Assembly: GCA_003242495.1 (NCBI GenBank)
Contig: QGUO01000040.1
Location: forward strand, 1-13,961
Source: Pseudomonadota bacterium
GTDB taxonomy: Bacteria > Pseudomonadota > Gammaproteobacteria > Steroidobacterales > Steroidobacteraceae
DNA length: 13,961 nt
Direction of reading: 5' to 3'
The translations under genes and the position numbers were made by a program. The notes under the pieces were generated by a model. It was given only the letters and a program-made list of their open reading frames with translations, made no database searches and was not told the origin of the DNA. This document shows, in pieces, positions 6,912-13,961 of the stretch. The first letter of the stretch is position 1. Every line of letters starts with the position of its first letter.

Positions 6912-8174
6912 ATGAAGGGGATTGCCGGGGTGTTGGTCAGAGGTTTGGGTTCAGTCGCGATCGTTCTCGCATGTCTCGCGCTCGCCGCCTGCGGCCGGGT
7001 GGACGAGCCGACAACGGGCATGTACCGGGCGCTGCTCGAGCTGCCGGGCGGCGATGCGCCGTTCGGCCTCGAAGTGGAACGGGCCTCCGGAGGGTACGTG
7101 CTGTATTTGCACAATGGCAGCGAGCGTACGCGCGTATCCGATGTCACGGTGCAAGAAGGGGTGCTCACCGCCCGCTTTCCGGGCTACGAGAACTCGCTGC
7201 GCGCCACCCTGCATCGCAACGAATGGAAAGGCGCGGTCACCTTGATCAAGGCCGGCGGCGAGGAGCAGGTGATCCCCTTCCGTGCCCGGCTCGGCCAGAG
7301 CTACCGCTTCTACGACAAGCCCGCGACCGACAATGCCGACGTTGCCGGTCGCTGGGAGCTGACCCTCACCGACGATGAAGGCGTGGCCACGCGCGCCGTG
7401 GCGGAGTTCGAGCAGCATCACGACAAGGTGACCGGCACGGTCATGACGCCGACCGGTGATCATCGTTTCCTCGAGGGTCAGGTGCATGGCGATGAGCTGC
7501 AGCTGTCCACCTTCGCGGGCGGCCTGGTATACCTTTATCGCTTGCGTGTCGATGAGGCAGGCGAGCTGCGCGGCGACTATTGGCAAGGTCTGGCCTGGCA
7601 CGAGCAGGTTCACGGGGTGCGTAACCCCGACGCGGAATTGCCGGCGGATTTGCCCGTGACGACCATGCGCGAACACGAGTCGCGTCTCGAATTCACCTTT
7701 CCCGATCTCGACGGCAAGCCCATCTCATTGAGCGACGAGCGCTTCGCCGGCAAGGTGGTGATCGTGACGCTGGGCGGCAGTTGGTGCCCGAACTGCCACG
7801 ATGAGGCCGATTTCCTCGCACCGTTCTACCGCGAGTACCGCGACCGCGGCGTGGAGGTCGTGGCCCTGATGTTCGAGCGCCATGGGGACTTCGCCAAGGC
7901 TGCCGCCGCGGCGCGCCGATTCCGCGATGATCTCGGCATCGAATATCCCATGCTCATCGCCGGTGTCTCGGACAAGGACGAAGCCAGCCGCGCGCTGCCA
8001 TCATTGAGCGGCATTTTCGCGTTCCCTACGCTGCTCTTCGTGGATCGCACCGGCGTGGTGCGCAAGACGCACGTCGGCTTCGCCGGGCCGGCAACCGGTT
8101 CGCGCTACGAGACCTTCGTGGCGGACTTCCATGCAACGGTCGACGCGCTTCTCGCCGAGCCCGGCGTGAGCTGA
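6912..8174 (+). CDS. lipoprotein with C-terminal thioredoxin-like (TlpA/redoxin) domain
   Basis: This is a predicted periplasm-facing thiol-disulfide protein of 420 residues. The signal peptide ends in LAAC with Cys27. Residues about 32-250 form a beta-rich region of unknown function with repeated statements of a barrel-like pattern (for example GRWELTLTDDEGVATRAVAEF and YLYRLRVDEAGELRGDYW). The thioredoxin domain runs from about 255 to 415: FTFPDLDGKPISLSDERF, active site WCPNC (Cys292, Cys295), and the cis-proline segment FAFPTLLFVD (Pro372). That is the AhpC/TSA-TlpA-ResA type. Many relatives reduce disulfides in cytochrome c maturation or periplasmic proteins, but no such genes are nearby. 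The ATG at 6912 is chosen because it starts directly at a lipoprotein signal; an in-frame ATG at 6846 would add 22 residues. The Shine-Dalgarno is weak. The gene diverges from the DUF4398 gene. Confidence 0.9.
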   Translation: MKGIAGVLVRGLGSVAIVLACLALAACGRVDEPTTGMYRALLELPGGDAPFGLEVERASGGYVLYLHNGSERTRVSDVTVQEGVLTARFPGYENSLRATLHRNEWKGAVTLIKAGGEEQVIPFRARLGQSYRFYDKPATDNADVAGRWELTLTDDEGVATRAVAEFEQHHDKVTGTVMTPTGDHRFLEGQVHGDELQLSTFAGGLVYLYRLRVDEAGELRGDYWQGLAWHEQVHGVRNPDAELPADLPVTTMREHESRLEFTFPDLDGKPISLSDERFAGKVVIVTLGGSWCPNCHDEADFLAPFYREYRDRGVEVVALMFERHGDFAKAAAAARRFRDDLGIEYPMLIAGVSDKDEASRALPSLSGIFAFPTLLFVDRTGVVRKTHVGFAGPATGSRYETFVADFHATVDALLAEPGVS

Positions 8175-8287
8175 CGCGCACCGTTCCGGCGTCGCGGCTG
8201 CCTCGGCGGCTGGAACGACGCTGCCTGCCGCAACGCTGCAGCGCGCCCGGCCAGGCGAGTGTCCGGGGCCCGCGAAGGATCCTGACG

Positions 8288-8608
8288 TCAACCGCGCCGG
8301 CTGCGTCGACCCACCCTCGGACCCATCGCGAGTCGCACCTCGGGAGGCACGCCGTATTCGCGGCCGATGTACTCGGCATCTTGCAACCCGAGCAGCTCGC
8401 GCTGCACCACGTAGCCCCAGTAGGCCTCGGCGGCGTCCGCCACCAGGTGCCGACGATGCTCCGCGTCGCAGCCCGCGCGTCCGCGGCGGGCCGCATCGAA
8501 GGCCGCCAGCGCGTCGAGCGCCCGACGCAAGCGTCGCCCGGCGTGCGCGAGACCGGCCGCAGCTTCGGCGGCCAGCTCTGCATCGAGCGGTCCAACGAAC
8601 CGTGGCAT
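8288..8608 (-). CDS. small conserved protein, DUF6665-like
   Basis: This encodes 106 residues, largely helical, with no signal peptide or membrane segment. The first half is alanine/arginine-rich (GLAHAGRRLRRALDALAAFD). The second holds the most distinctive part, AYWGYVVQRELLGLQD followed by YIGREYGVPPEVRLAMGP. This resembles small proteins I associate with DUF6665, whose function is unknown; the family assignment is from memory and tentative. The ATG at 8608 is 45 nt from the divergent start of the phospholipase D-family gene, so the two may share a control region. It converges with the thioredoxin-like gene; the 113-nt gap at 8175-8287 has no clear terminator, only a 6-bp inverted repeat with a long loop. 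Confidence 0.68.
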   Translation of the reverse strand: MPRFVGPLDAELAAEAAAGLAHAGRRLRRALDALAAFDAARRGRAGCDAEHRRHLVADAAEAYWGYVVQRELLGLQDAEYIGREYGVPPEVRLAMGPRVGRRSRRG

Positions 8609-8639
8609 ACGTCACCCCAGGCGCGTCAACGCCGTCGAC

Positions 8640-8645
8640 TACAAT
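8640..8645 (+). promoter_or_regulatory. candidate -10 element giving a near-leaderless transcript
   Basis: TACAAT matches the -10 consensus TATAAT at 5 of 6 positions and ends only 8 nt before the ATG at 8654. There is no purine-rich ribosome site before that ATG. If the element works, the transcript starts within about 2 nt of the start codon. No good -35 is visible 17 nt upstream. Confidence 0.33.
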
Positions 8646-8653
8646 GCTTCCGG

Positions 8654-10183
8654 ATGAGCGACGCACATTCTACGCCGATCGACGCGGCCCGTCCCCGACG
8701 CCGCCTGCGCAAGCGCTGGCTGGGGATGGCTTTTCTGCTGCTGTGGGCAGCCGTCGGCACCTGGCACACGATCAAGCCCATGCCACCCGGCACGGACATG
8801 AGCACGCCCGCGGTGCGCGTGCCGCACGAGGATGTGCGCTTTCTGTATGACCTGACCTACGGCGACGGCCGGGGCGGCACGGTTTACGAACAGCAGATCT
8901 TCGACGAGGTCATGCGCATCATCGACGACGCCCGCTCGTTCGTACTCGTGGATTTCTTCTTGCTCAACGATTCGATGGGTGCGGCCGACACCGCGCCTCG
9001 ATTCTTGAGCCGGGAGCTGGCGGACCGCCTGCTGGCCCGCAAGGCGAGCGGGCCGGACGTCGAGATCCTGGTCATCACCGACCCGATCAATGACGTATAC
9101 GGCGGCAACCCCTCACCGCTGCTGGCGGAATTGCGCGCGGCCGGCATCCAGGTCGCGGTCACCGACCTCGGACGGTTGCGCGATCCGAATCCGGCCTGGT
9201 CGGCCCTTTGGCGCCTGTTCGTGCAATGGTGGAGCGGGGCCGACGATGGCGCAACGCCGGTGGGCGCGACCCGGGGCGGCTGGCTGCCGAACCCGTTTGC
9301 GCCGCAGGGTCCGGACATCAGCCTGCGCAGCTGGCTCGCATTGCTCAACTTCAAGGCCAATCATCGCAAGGTGGTCGTGGCCGACACCGCCGACGGCGAG
9401 CTGGTTGGCCTGGTGACCTCGGCCAATCCGCACGACGCCAGCAGCGGCCATTCGAACGTGGCGATCCGCTTCAGCGGCGAGTTGGCCGCCCGCGTCCTGG
9501 AAAGCGAGCTCGCCGTGGCGCGCTTTTCCGGCTGGACGGGACACATCCACGCTGCGGCAGCGCCGCCGCGCCCGGTCGGCACGGCGCTCGAGCTGTCGTT
9601 TCTCACGGAGAAGGCGATTCGCCGGCACCTGCTTGCGGCGCTCGATGCCACGCGCCACGGCGACACGGCGCGCATGGCCCTGTTCTATCTCTCCGATCGT
9701 GGCATCGTCGATGCGTTGATCGCGGCAGCCAGACGGGGAGTGGAGGTGCGCCTGATCCTGGACCCCAACAGGGATGCCTTCGGCCTGGAGAAGGATGGCG
9801 TGCCCAACCGCCCGGTGGCCAATGAGCTGGTCACCGCGAGCGAGGGTCGCATCGCAGTGCGCTGGTATCGCACACGCGGCGAGCAGTTCCACACCAAGAT
9901 GGCGCTGATCGTGGGCCGCGAGCAAGTGATCGCGACCCTCGGCTCGGCCAACTTCACGCGCCGCAACCTGGCCAACTACAACCTCGAAGCCAACATCGCG
10001 GTGCGCGCGGCCAGCGACGCGCCGCTCGCGCGCGAGATGCTCGATTACTTCGACCGCTTATGGGAGAACCGCGGCGAGCCCGGCGTCGAATACACCGTAC
10101 CCTTCGCTGCCTGGCGCGATACGAGCCCGCTGCGCTACTGGCGATACCGCCTCATGGAGGCAACTGGCCTGAGTACTTTCTGA
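8654..10183 (+). CDS. membrane-anchored phospholipase D-family protein, second HKD motif altered
   Basis: This is a 509-residue protein with one N-terminal membrane anchor (about residues 22-40) after a basic cytoplasmic tail. Two PLD-type halves follow. The first motif is intact: ANHRKVVVAD with His237, Lys239 and Asp244, followed by SANPHDASSGHSN. The second reads HTKMALIV, with His413 and Lys415 kept but Val420 where Asp is expected, followed by the conserved GSANFTRRNL (430-439). The family transfers phosphodiester groups through a histidine intermediate and includes cardiolipin synthases, phospholipases and nucleases; two His-Lys pairs are kept, so activity is still possible. The anchor suggests action on lipids at the outer face of the inner membrane. 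A longer frame back to 8381 overlaps the DUF6665-like gene and was rejected; the ATG at 8654 begins the hydrophobic anchor region correctly. Confidence 0.88.
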   Translation: MSDAHSTPIDAARPRRRLRKRWLGMAFLLLWAAVGTWHTIKPMPPGTDMSTPAVRVPHEDVRFLYDLTYGDGRGGTVYEQQIFDEVMRIIDDARSFVLVDFFLLNDSMGAADTAPRFLSRELADRLLARKASGPDVEILVITDPINDVYGGNPSPLLAELRAAGIQVAVTDLGRLRDPNPAWSALWRLFVQWWSGADDGATPVGATRGGWLPNPFAPQGPDISLRSWLALLNFKANHRKVVVADTADGELVGLVTSANPHDASSGHSNVAIRFSGELAARVLESELAVARFSGWTGHIHAAAAPPRPVGTALELSFLTEKAIRRHLLAALDATRHGDTARMALFYLSDRGIVDALIAAARRGVEVRLILDPNRDAFGLEKDGVPNRPVANELVTASEGRIAVRWYRTRGEQFHTKMALIVGREQVIATLGSANFTRRNLANYNLEANIAVRAASDAPLAREMLDYFDRLWENRGEPGVEYTVPFAAWRDTSPLRYWRYRLMEATGLSTF

Positions 10184-10194
10184 AACGGCAAGGG

Positions 10195-10223
10195 CCCGCC
10201 GCAGGCCGGCGCCGCCTGCCGGG
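10195..10223. terminator. GC-rich hairpin between convergent genes
   Basis: GCAGGC (10201-10206) pairs with GCCTGC (10214-10219) across a 7-nt loop. CCCG (10195-10198) pairs with CGGG (10220-10223) beyond a 2-nt bulge. It lies between the stops of the PLD-family gene and the response-regulator gene, a suitable place for a shared terminator. No T-tract follows on either strand, so intrinsic termination is uncertain. Confidence 0.3.
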
Positions 10224-10239
10224 ACACCAGCTGGGCAGC

Positions 10240-10674
10240 CTATCCCAGCCGCATCCGGCCGGCCGGGGTCTCCTCGGGCTCATCCGACGGGATGTGCCCC
10301 AGCTCCGCCAGCCCGACCCGCACGGCTTCGATCAGCCGCTCGGGCGTGAATGGCTTGTCCAGCCAGCCGAGCGGATGTGCGGGTTCAGCCTGTTTGCGGA
10401 TCTGCGCATCGGCATGCGCACTGGTGAAGATGCAGCGAATGCCGAACTGCCGATAGATGTCGATGGCGGCCTGGACACCGTCACGACGGCTCGCCAGCCG
10501 GATGTCCATCAGAATCAAATCCGGCCGCTCGCGCTCCGCCAGGTACTGGGCATTGGCGGCCGTACTTGCCAGGCCGGCGCATAAGTAGCCCGCGCTTTGC
10601 AGCTGGGCCTCGCAGTCGACGGCGACGAAGTACTGATCCTCGACGATGAGTATGCGGGGGATGTGCGCTTCCAT
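10240..10674 (-). CDS. single-domain response regulator (receiver only)
   Basis: This is a 144-residue CheY-like receiver domain with no output domain. The acidic pair Glu12/Asp13 (ILIVEDQYF), the phospho-acceptor Asp57 (LILMDIRL), Thr84 (CIFTSAHAD) and Lys107 (LDKPF) are all in place, so phosphorylation by a histidine kinase is expected. It probably passes the signal by protein interaction or phosphotransfer, not by binding DNA. The C-terminal 20 residues are a short charged tail. The ATG at 10674 is chosen because it begins just before the first beta strand; a TTG at 10695 would add seven residues. No partner kinase is next to it. The truncated sensor at the left end of the window is distant and no link can be claimed. 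A perfect 8-bp hairpin lies directly upstream of the start. Confidence 0.9.
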   Translation of the reverse strand: MEAHIPRILIVEDQYFVAVDCEAQLQSAGYLCAGLASTAANAQYLAERERPDLILMDIRLASRRDGVQAAIDIYRQFGIRCIFTSAHADAQIRKQAEPAHPLGWLDKPFTPERLIEAVRVGLAELGHIPSDEPEETPAGRMRLG

Positions 10675-10683
10675 AACCGCGAT

Positions 10684-10710
10684 GCGGCTCCGCAAGCTAG
10701 CAGGAGCCGC
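10684..10710 (-). other. perfect 8-bp stem-loop just upstream of the response-regulator start
   Basis: GCGGCTCC (10684-10691) and GGAGCCGC (10703-10710) form a perfect inverted repeat with an 11-nt loop containing GCTAGC. On the minus strand the 3' arm contains the GGAG that is the only Shine-Dalgarno-like sequence before the ATG, 13 nt away. The hairpin could hide that site or could end transcripts from the lipid-transport operon. It has no T-tract. Confidence 0.45.
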
Positions 10711-10843
10711 GACCGGGTAACGAGCGACCAGAGCGGAAGTTCCGCGACTGCGCGCAAAAACCCACCACCGCGCGTACCGCTAATGCCAAAGCCGAAGCCG
10801 AGATCCGCCAGGCACCTCGTCCCGGGCGCTGCCGCGGCGACGT

Positions 10844-11518
10844 TCAGAAGGGTGTCGATCCGGTTTCTGCGCTTACCGCCGGGGGAGACGCGCGTTGCAG
10901 ATCGCGCCCGATGATCCGCGCGGTGCGCTCGGCAAGCGCCAAGGCGGCCTCCTGCGCTGCCTCCTCGAAGGCCGCCGCCACAGCGCTCATGCGGTTGGCC
11001 TGCGCCACGCGGTCCGCAGCGACCCGCACTGTGCCGATCAGGCGACGGTCGGCGATGCGCACGATCCGGGCAAGGAACGCAACCTGCACGCCGGGTGCGT
11101 TCGAGTCGTCGTACTGCGCCTGGAAATCCCGCACCTCGATGTCGAGCATGTAATGAGCGGCGATCCGCGCCTGCTCGGCGGTCACGCTGCGGAACAGCGC
11201 CCGATCCTGCAGGGTCGCGACGACCAGCGCCTGCACGATCTCGGCCGTGGTTCCGCCCCAACGCGCGTCGCGGAAGTAATCGAGGCGCCGCTCGCGCAGC
11301 ACTGCGATGCGCTGAGTATCCAGCCCCGGCGCAACATGCGGCACACCGACCACGAGGTCCACCGTGCGCGTCGGGGAGCCGGACGATGCCTCGACCGGCT
11401 CCGCGGGCAACAGCACGTAGGTGGCGGGCACCGGGATGTCGCTGCGGAACAGCCCACCGCCGCAGCCGGCGCACAAGAGCGCGGCACCCAGGGCGGCGGC
11501 AAGTAACGACTTCGGCAT
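10844..11518 (-). CDS. ABC-type transport auxiliary lipoprotein (PqiC/DUF330-like)
   Basis: This is a predicted lipoprotein of 224 residues that belongs with an MCE lipid-transport complex. The signal peptide ends at Cys19 (LLCAGC), a slightly unusual lipobox with Cys at -3. The mature part has the family features: YVLLP (34-38), TVDLVVGVPHVAPGLDTQRIAVLRERRLDYFRDARW in pieces over about 52-87, a helix TAEIVQALVVATLQD, and strands such as YMLDIEVRDFQ and VAFLARIVR. Relatives (PqiC, formerly YmbA) are outer-membrane lipoproteins that cap or anchor the MCE tunnel. The ATG at 11518 has GAGG 6 nt upstream; ATGs at 11530 and 11548 would lengthen the signal. A 129-nt gap with GC-rich palindromic runs but no clear promoter separates it from the MCE gene. 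Confidence 0.82.
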   Translation of the reverse strand: MPKSLLAAALGAALLCAGCGGGLFRSDIPVPATYVLLPAEPVEASSGSPTRTVDLVVGVPHVAPGLDTQRIAVLRERRLDYFRDARWGGTTAEIVQALVVATLQDRALFRSVTAEQARIAAHYMLDIEVRDFQAQYDDSNAPGVQVAFLARIVRIADRRLIGTVRVAADRVAQANRMSAVAAAFEEAAQEAALALAERTARIIGRDLQRASPPAVSAETGSTPF

Positions 11519-11647
11519 ATTTGGCCTCATACCAATTTTCCGCAGCACACGCCCCGCCCGAAGGCGCCATACCGAAAGGGACGCGGGACCGTGCCCGCAG
11601 CGCCGCAGCAGGCCGGGCCGGCCGGGACGCCGATGACCTGATTCATG

Positions 11648-12583
11648 CTAGGGCGCGATCTCCACGCCGGCACGCGGCGGCTCGTAAAGGATCTGCGAGG
11701 GATTTTCTTTCAAGCTGCGTGACAGCTCGCGAAATTCGCGGGCGGCCGCCCGTGTCTCCCTGACCAGGCGCTCCATTTCGAACAGGCCCGTTTCACCGAA
11801 ATGCCCGAGCTGCACTTCGCTGCGCTCGGCCAAACGCTCGATCCGGCCGGCGGCGGCCGCGAGGCTGTCGGCGCCCTGCGCCAGATGCGCCAGCGTGGCG
11901 CTCAGCTGAGGCTGCGCATCGGTCGCGATGCTGCGCACGCTGGCCGCCGCCCCCTCGATCTCCCCCACCGTGGCACGCACTTCCTCGATGAGCAGGGCGA
12001 TGGCGCGCGTCGTCTCGGGCAGCGCGGCGGTGGCGCGCTGCAGACTGCCGATGCTGTCCGTGATGCTGGCGACGTTGCGCTCGGAAACCAGTTCCCCGAG
12101 GCGCTCGAGAACCGTGCTTGCACGACCTACCAGCTCGGGCAGGCTGGCGAGCAGCACGTCAAAATCCGAGACCGCCGACTCGATCACTGGATAGCGCTCG
12201 CCCCGTGGCAACGGCTCGCCGGAAGGCACGCCGACCGACTCGCGCAAATTGACGTACAGCAGCCCGGTGACGCCCTGCAGATGCAGGCTGGCGCGGGTGG
12301 CCGAGGAGATGGGTGTGGACTCGTCGATCTCCGCGATCACCTTGACGCGCCCCGGATTCTCGCGATCGATGACGAGCTGCCTGACGCGTCCGACATCCAC
12401 GCCGAGATAGCGCACCGGACTGCCACGGTCCAGCCCGCTCACGCTGCCGGTGAAATAGATCTCGTAAAGCCCATAGTCGCGCCCGTCGCGCGCTCCGCTG
12501 TACCACAGCACGAAGCCCACCGCCATCGCCACCACGACGATGATGAACGCGCCGACCGCAACGTAATTGGCGTCTTTCTCCAT
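11648..12583 (-). CDS. MCE-domain lipid transport protein, MlaD-like
   Basis: This is a periplasmic lipid-shuttle subunit anchored in the inner membrane; 311 residues. One transmembrane helix (about residues 8-29) is followed by a single MCE domain (about 38-115: YEIYFTGSVSGLDRGSPVRYLGVDVGRV in pieces, then the pore-loop region LHLQGVTGLLYVNL). Residues about 140-295 are a long helical coiled-coil stretch. The C-terminal ENPSQILYEPP is common in this family. E. coli MlaD is about 183 residues, so the extra helical part is large and suggests a hexameric tube reaching further across the periplasm. The ATG at 12583 lies 25 nt after the ATPase stop; it has no strong Shine-Dalgarno, and a longer frame to 12685 overlaps the ATPase gene. 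Confidence 0.9.
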   Translation of the reverse strand: MEKDANYVAVGAFIIVVVAMAVGFVLWYSGARDGRDYGLYEIYFTGSVSGLDRGSPVRYLGVDVGRVRQLVIDRENPGRVKVIAEIDESTPISSATRASLHLQGVTGLLYVNLRESVGVPSGEPLPRGERYPVIESAVSDFDVLLASLPELVGRASTVLERLGELVSERNVASITDSIGSLQRATAALPETTRAIALLIEEVRATVGEIEGAAASVRSIATDAQPQLSATLAHLAQGADSLAAAAGRIERLAERSEVQLGHFGETGLFEMERLVRETRAAAREFRELSRSLKENPSQILYEPPRAGVEIAP

Positions 12584-12608
12584 GGGATATCCGGCGTCGC
12601 CCTCGACA

Positions 12609-13364
12609 TCAACCCCGGGCCGCCCGGGCACGAGGCCCGTGGAAGTATTCGCGGATCCAGGGGTGCCCGTGCTCCATGATGCCATGGAGCGTATCGACCA
12701 CTATCTTTCTGTCAACCAGCACAGCCACCCGGTCGCACGTGGCGAGAATCGTATCCAGGTCATGCGTGATCATCACGACGGTGAGCTTGAGTCCGCGCTG
12801 CAGGTAGGAGATCAGCTCATCGAATTCCGCCGCGGAGATCGGATCCAGGCCGGCGGTCGGCTCGTCGAGGAACAGCAGTGCCGGATCGAGCGCCAGCGCC
12901 CGCGCCAGGGCCGCGCGCTTGACCATGCCGCCGGACAGCTGCGAGGGCAGCTTGGCGCCCGCATCGAGCGGCAGCCCTACCATGCGCAAGCGCAGCTCGG
13001 TGAGCGCCTCGAGCGCGGTCGGCGACATCTCGAAATACTCGCGGATCGGCAGCTGGATGTTTTCCGCCACCGTCAACGCGGTGAACAGCGCCCCATGCTG
13101 GAACGTCACGCCGTAACGGCGTTTGACGGCCAGCAACTCGGCATCCGACATGCGGGTGACGTCCTTGCCTTCCAGCATCACGCAGCCTTCGTTCGGCCGA
13201 TGCAGTCCCAGCATGGTGCGTAACAGCACCGACTTGCCGCTGCCCGATCCGCCCACGATGCCGAGCACCTCGCCGGGAAACACATCGAGATCCACGCCGT
13301 CGTGCACCACCTGGCGACCGAAGCGGTTCACCACCCCGCGCACCGAAATCACAGGTTGCGGCAT
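12609..13364 (-). CDS. ABC transporter ATPase, MlaF-like
   Basis: This is a cytoplasmic ATPase driving the MCE lipid transporter; 251 residues, close to MlaF. Walker A is GGSGSGKSV (38-46), the Q-loop is VTFQHGALF (Gln89), the signature is LSGGM (143-147), Walker B is LLFLDE (163-168), and the switch histidine is His201 (MITHDLD). The TFQHGALF segment and the LSGGMVKRAALARALALDP signature context are typical of the Mla/Ttg2A branch and not of solute importers. The ATG at 13364 overlaps the permease stop by 1 nt (TGATG), so the two are coupled. It is followed after 25 nt by the MCE gene. The substrate is probably phospholipid by family, but the direction of transport cannot be read from sequence. 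Confidence 0.92.
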   Translation of the reverse strand: MPQPVISVRGVVNRFGRQVVHDGVDLDVFPGEVLGIVGGSGSGKSVLLRTMLGLHRPNEGCVMLEGKDVTRMSDAELLAVKRRYGVTFQHGALFTALTVAENIQLPIREYFEMSPTALEALTELRLRMVGLPLDAGAKLPSQLSGGMVKRAALARALALDPALLFLDEPTAGLDPISAAEFDELISYLQRGLKLTVVMITHDLDTILATCDRVAVLVDRKIVVDTLHGIMEHGHPWIREYFHGPRARAARG

Positions 13365-13961
13365 CAGAAGTCGAGCTCCACGAACACGATGGCGAACACG
13401 GCATCGGCAAGGATCACCAGGAAGATCGACTGCACGACCGCCACGGTGGTGAGTCGTCCGAGCTCGCGGGAGGAATCCCGAACTTGCATGCCGCGGTAGG
13501 TGCCCACCAGCGCGATGAGGATCGCGAACACCGGCGCCTTGATGAGTCCGGCCCAGAACGTGGTCGGCGCCAGCGCATCCTGCACCCGGTCGATGTATTG
13601 TGACAGCGACAAATCCAGTTGCAGCGACAGCAGCAGCGCTCCGCCGACGAGCCCGGTGGCATCGGCGATGATCGTGAGCAGCGGCAGGGCAATCACCAGG
13701 CCGATGAGGCGCGGCAACACCAACACCTCGAAGTAGTCCACGCCCATGGACGCGAGCGCGTCCACCTCGTCGTTCAGGCGCATCACACCGATCTCCGCGG
13801 CGAACGCGCTGCCGGAACGGCCAGCGACGATGATGGCCGTCAGCAGGACGCCCATCTCGCGCAGCACCGCGATGGCGACCAGATCGACAGTGAAGATCTC
13901 CGCGCCGAAGGTGCGCAGCTGCTGTGCGCCGAGATAGGCCACGATGACGCTGATGAGAAAC
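13364..13961 (-). CDS. ABC transporter permease, MlaE-like, 5' end outside window
   Basis: About 199 codons of an inner-membrane permease of the MlaE/Ttg2B family are present, open to the right edge; the start and any N-terminal STAS domain lie outside. Features are AIAVLREMGVLLTAIIVAGRSGSAFAAEIG in pieces (the conserved RE-GP/VL-T-AGR-G-AEIG-M block), DEVDALASMGVD, then hydrophobic segments VLPRLIGLVIALPLLTIIAD and FAILIALVGTYRGMQV, ending LVILADAVFAIVF. These match MlaE well. The EVDAL segment is the coupling helix to the ATPase in this family. The gene ends inside the ATPase start (TGATG). The GTG at 13942 is internal, since the frame continues upstream (FLISVIVAY). Confidence 0.92.
   Translation of the reverse strand, partial: FLISVIVAYLGAQQLRTFGAEIFTVDLVAIAVLREMGVLLTAIIVAGRSGSAFAAEIGVMRLNDEVDALASMGVDYFEVLVLPRLIGLVIALPLLTIIADATGLVGGALLLSLQLDLSLSQYIDRVQDALAPTTFWAGLIKAPVFAILIALVGTYRGMQVRDSSRELGRLTTVAVVQSIFLVILADAVFAIVFVELDF

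Noticed and set aside
8182..8217. Inverted repeat CGTTCC/GGAACG after the thioredoxin-like gene, considered as a terminator
   Set aside because: The arms are only 6 bp with a 24-nt loop and no T-tract follows.
8381..8653. N-terminal extension of the PLD-family frame
   Set aside because: It overlaps the DUF6665-like gene on the other strand, has atypical composition, and the hydrophobic anchor begins soon after the ATG at 8654.
10740..10790. Run of five A/T near 10757 considered as the T-tract of a terminator for the lipid-transport operon
   Set aside because: No stable stem lies directly before it on the minus strand; flanking GCGCG arms enclose the tract instead of preceding it.
12584..12685. 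N-terminal extension of the MCE protein frame
   Set aside because: It overlaps the end of the ATPase gene, and family members start a few residues before the membrane helix, as the ATG at 12583 gives.

Overview
The window is GC-rich and densely coding, with short intergenic gaps and several overlapping stop/start pairs. The gene set points to a Gram-negative, high-GC proteobacterium: Mla-type lipid transport, five predicted lipoproteins, an OmpA-family peptidoglycan binder and a sulfate ABC importer. A gammaproteobacterium of the Steroidobacter/Xanthomonadales kind is my best guess, from general family resemblance only. There are no tRNA, rRNA, CRISPR or transposon signatures, and no gap reaches 300 bases.

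Left third (1-5375, all minus strand, read right to left): a sulfate uptake operon in the order cysA, sbp, cysT, cysW, followed by a membrane sensor protein cut off by the window edge. A sigma70-like promoter (5402-5431) lies just upstream of cysA. CysA is about 606 residues, far longer than the usual 350-365, and carries a C-terminal universal-stress-protein-like region. Sbp has a lipoprotein signal instead of an ordinary cleaved one. The sensor seems to start at a TTG overlapping the stop of an 18-residue leader ORF.

Middle (5463-8174): two adjacent minus-strand envelope genes encode a DUF4398 lipoprotein and a DUF4398-like/OmpA lipoprotein. Diverging from them is a plus-strand lipoprotein with a C-terminal thioredoxin domain (WCPNC). 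The divergent region holds a 12-bp perfect palindrome and an ECF-sigma-like promoter.

Next (8288-10695): a small DUF6665-like minus-strand gene, a divergent membrane-anchored phospholipase D-family protein whose second HKD motif lacks its aspartate, and a stand-alone response-regulator receiver protein on the minus strand.

Right (10844-13961, minus strand): a lipid-transport operon of Mla/MCE type: permease (MlaE-like, cut by the window edge), ATPase (MlaF-like), MCE protein (MlaD-like with a long coiled coil) and a PqiC-like auxiliary lipoprotein. The overall theme is the cell envelope (lipid traffic, peptidoglycan anchoring, periplasmic redox, phospholipid chemistry) next to sulfate uptake. 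I see no clearly new defence or mobile system. The most unusual items are the CysA fusion and the sensor appended to the sulfate operon.
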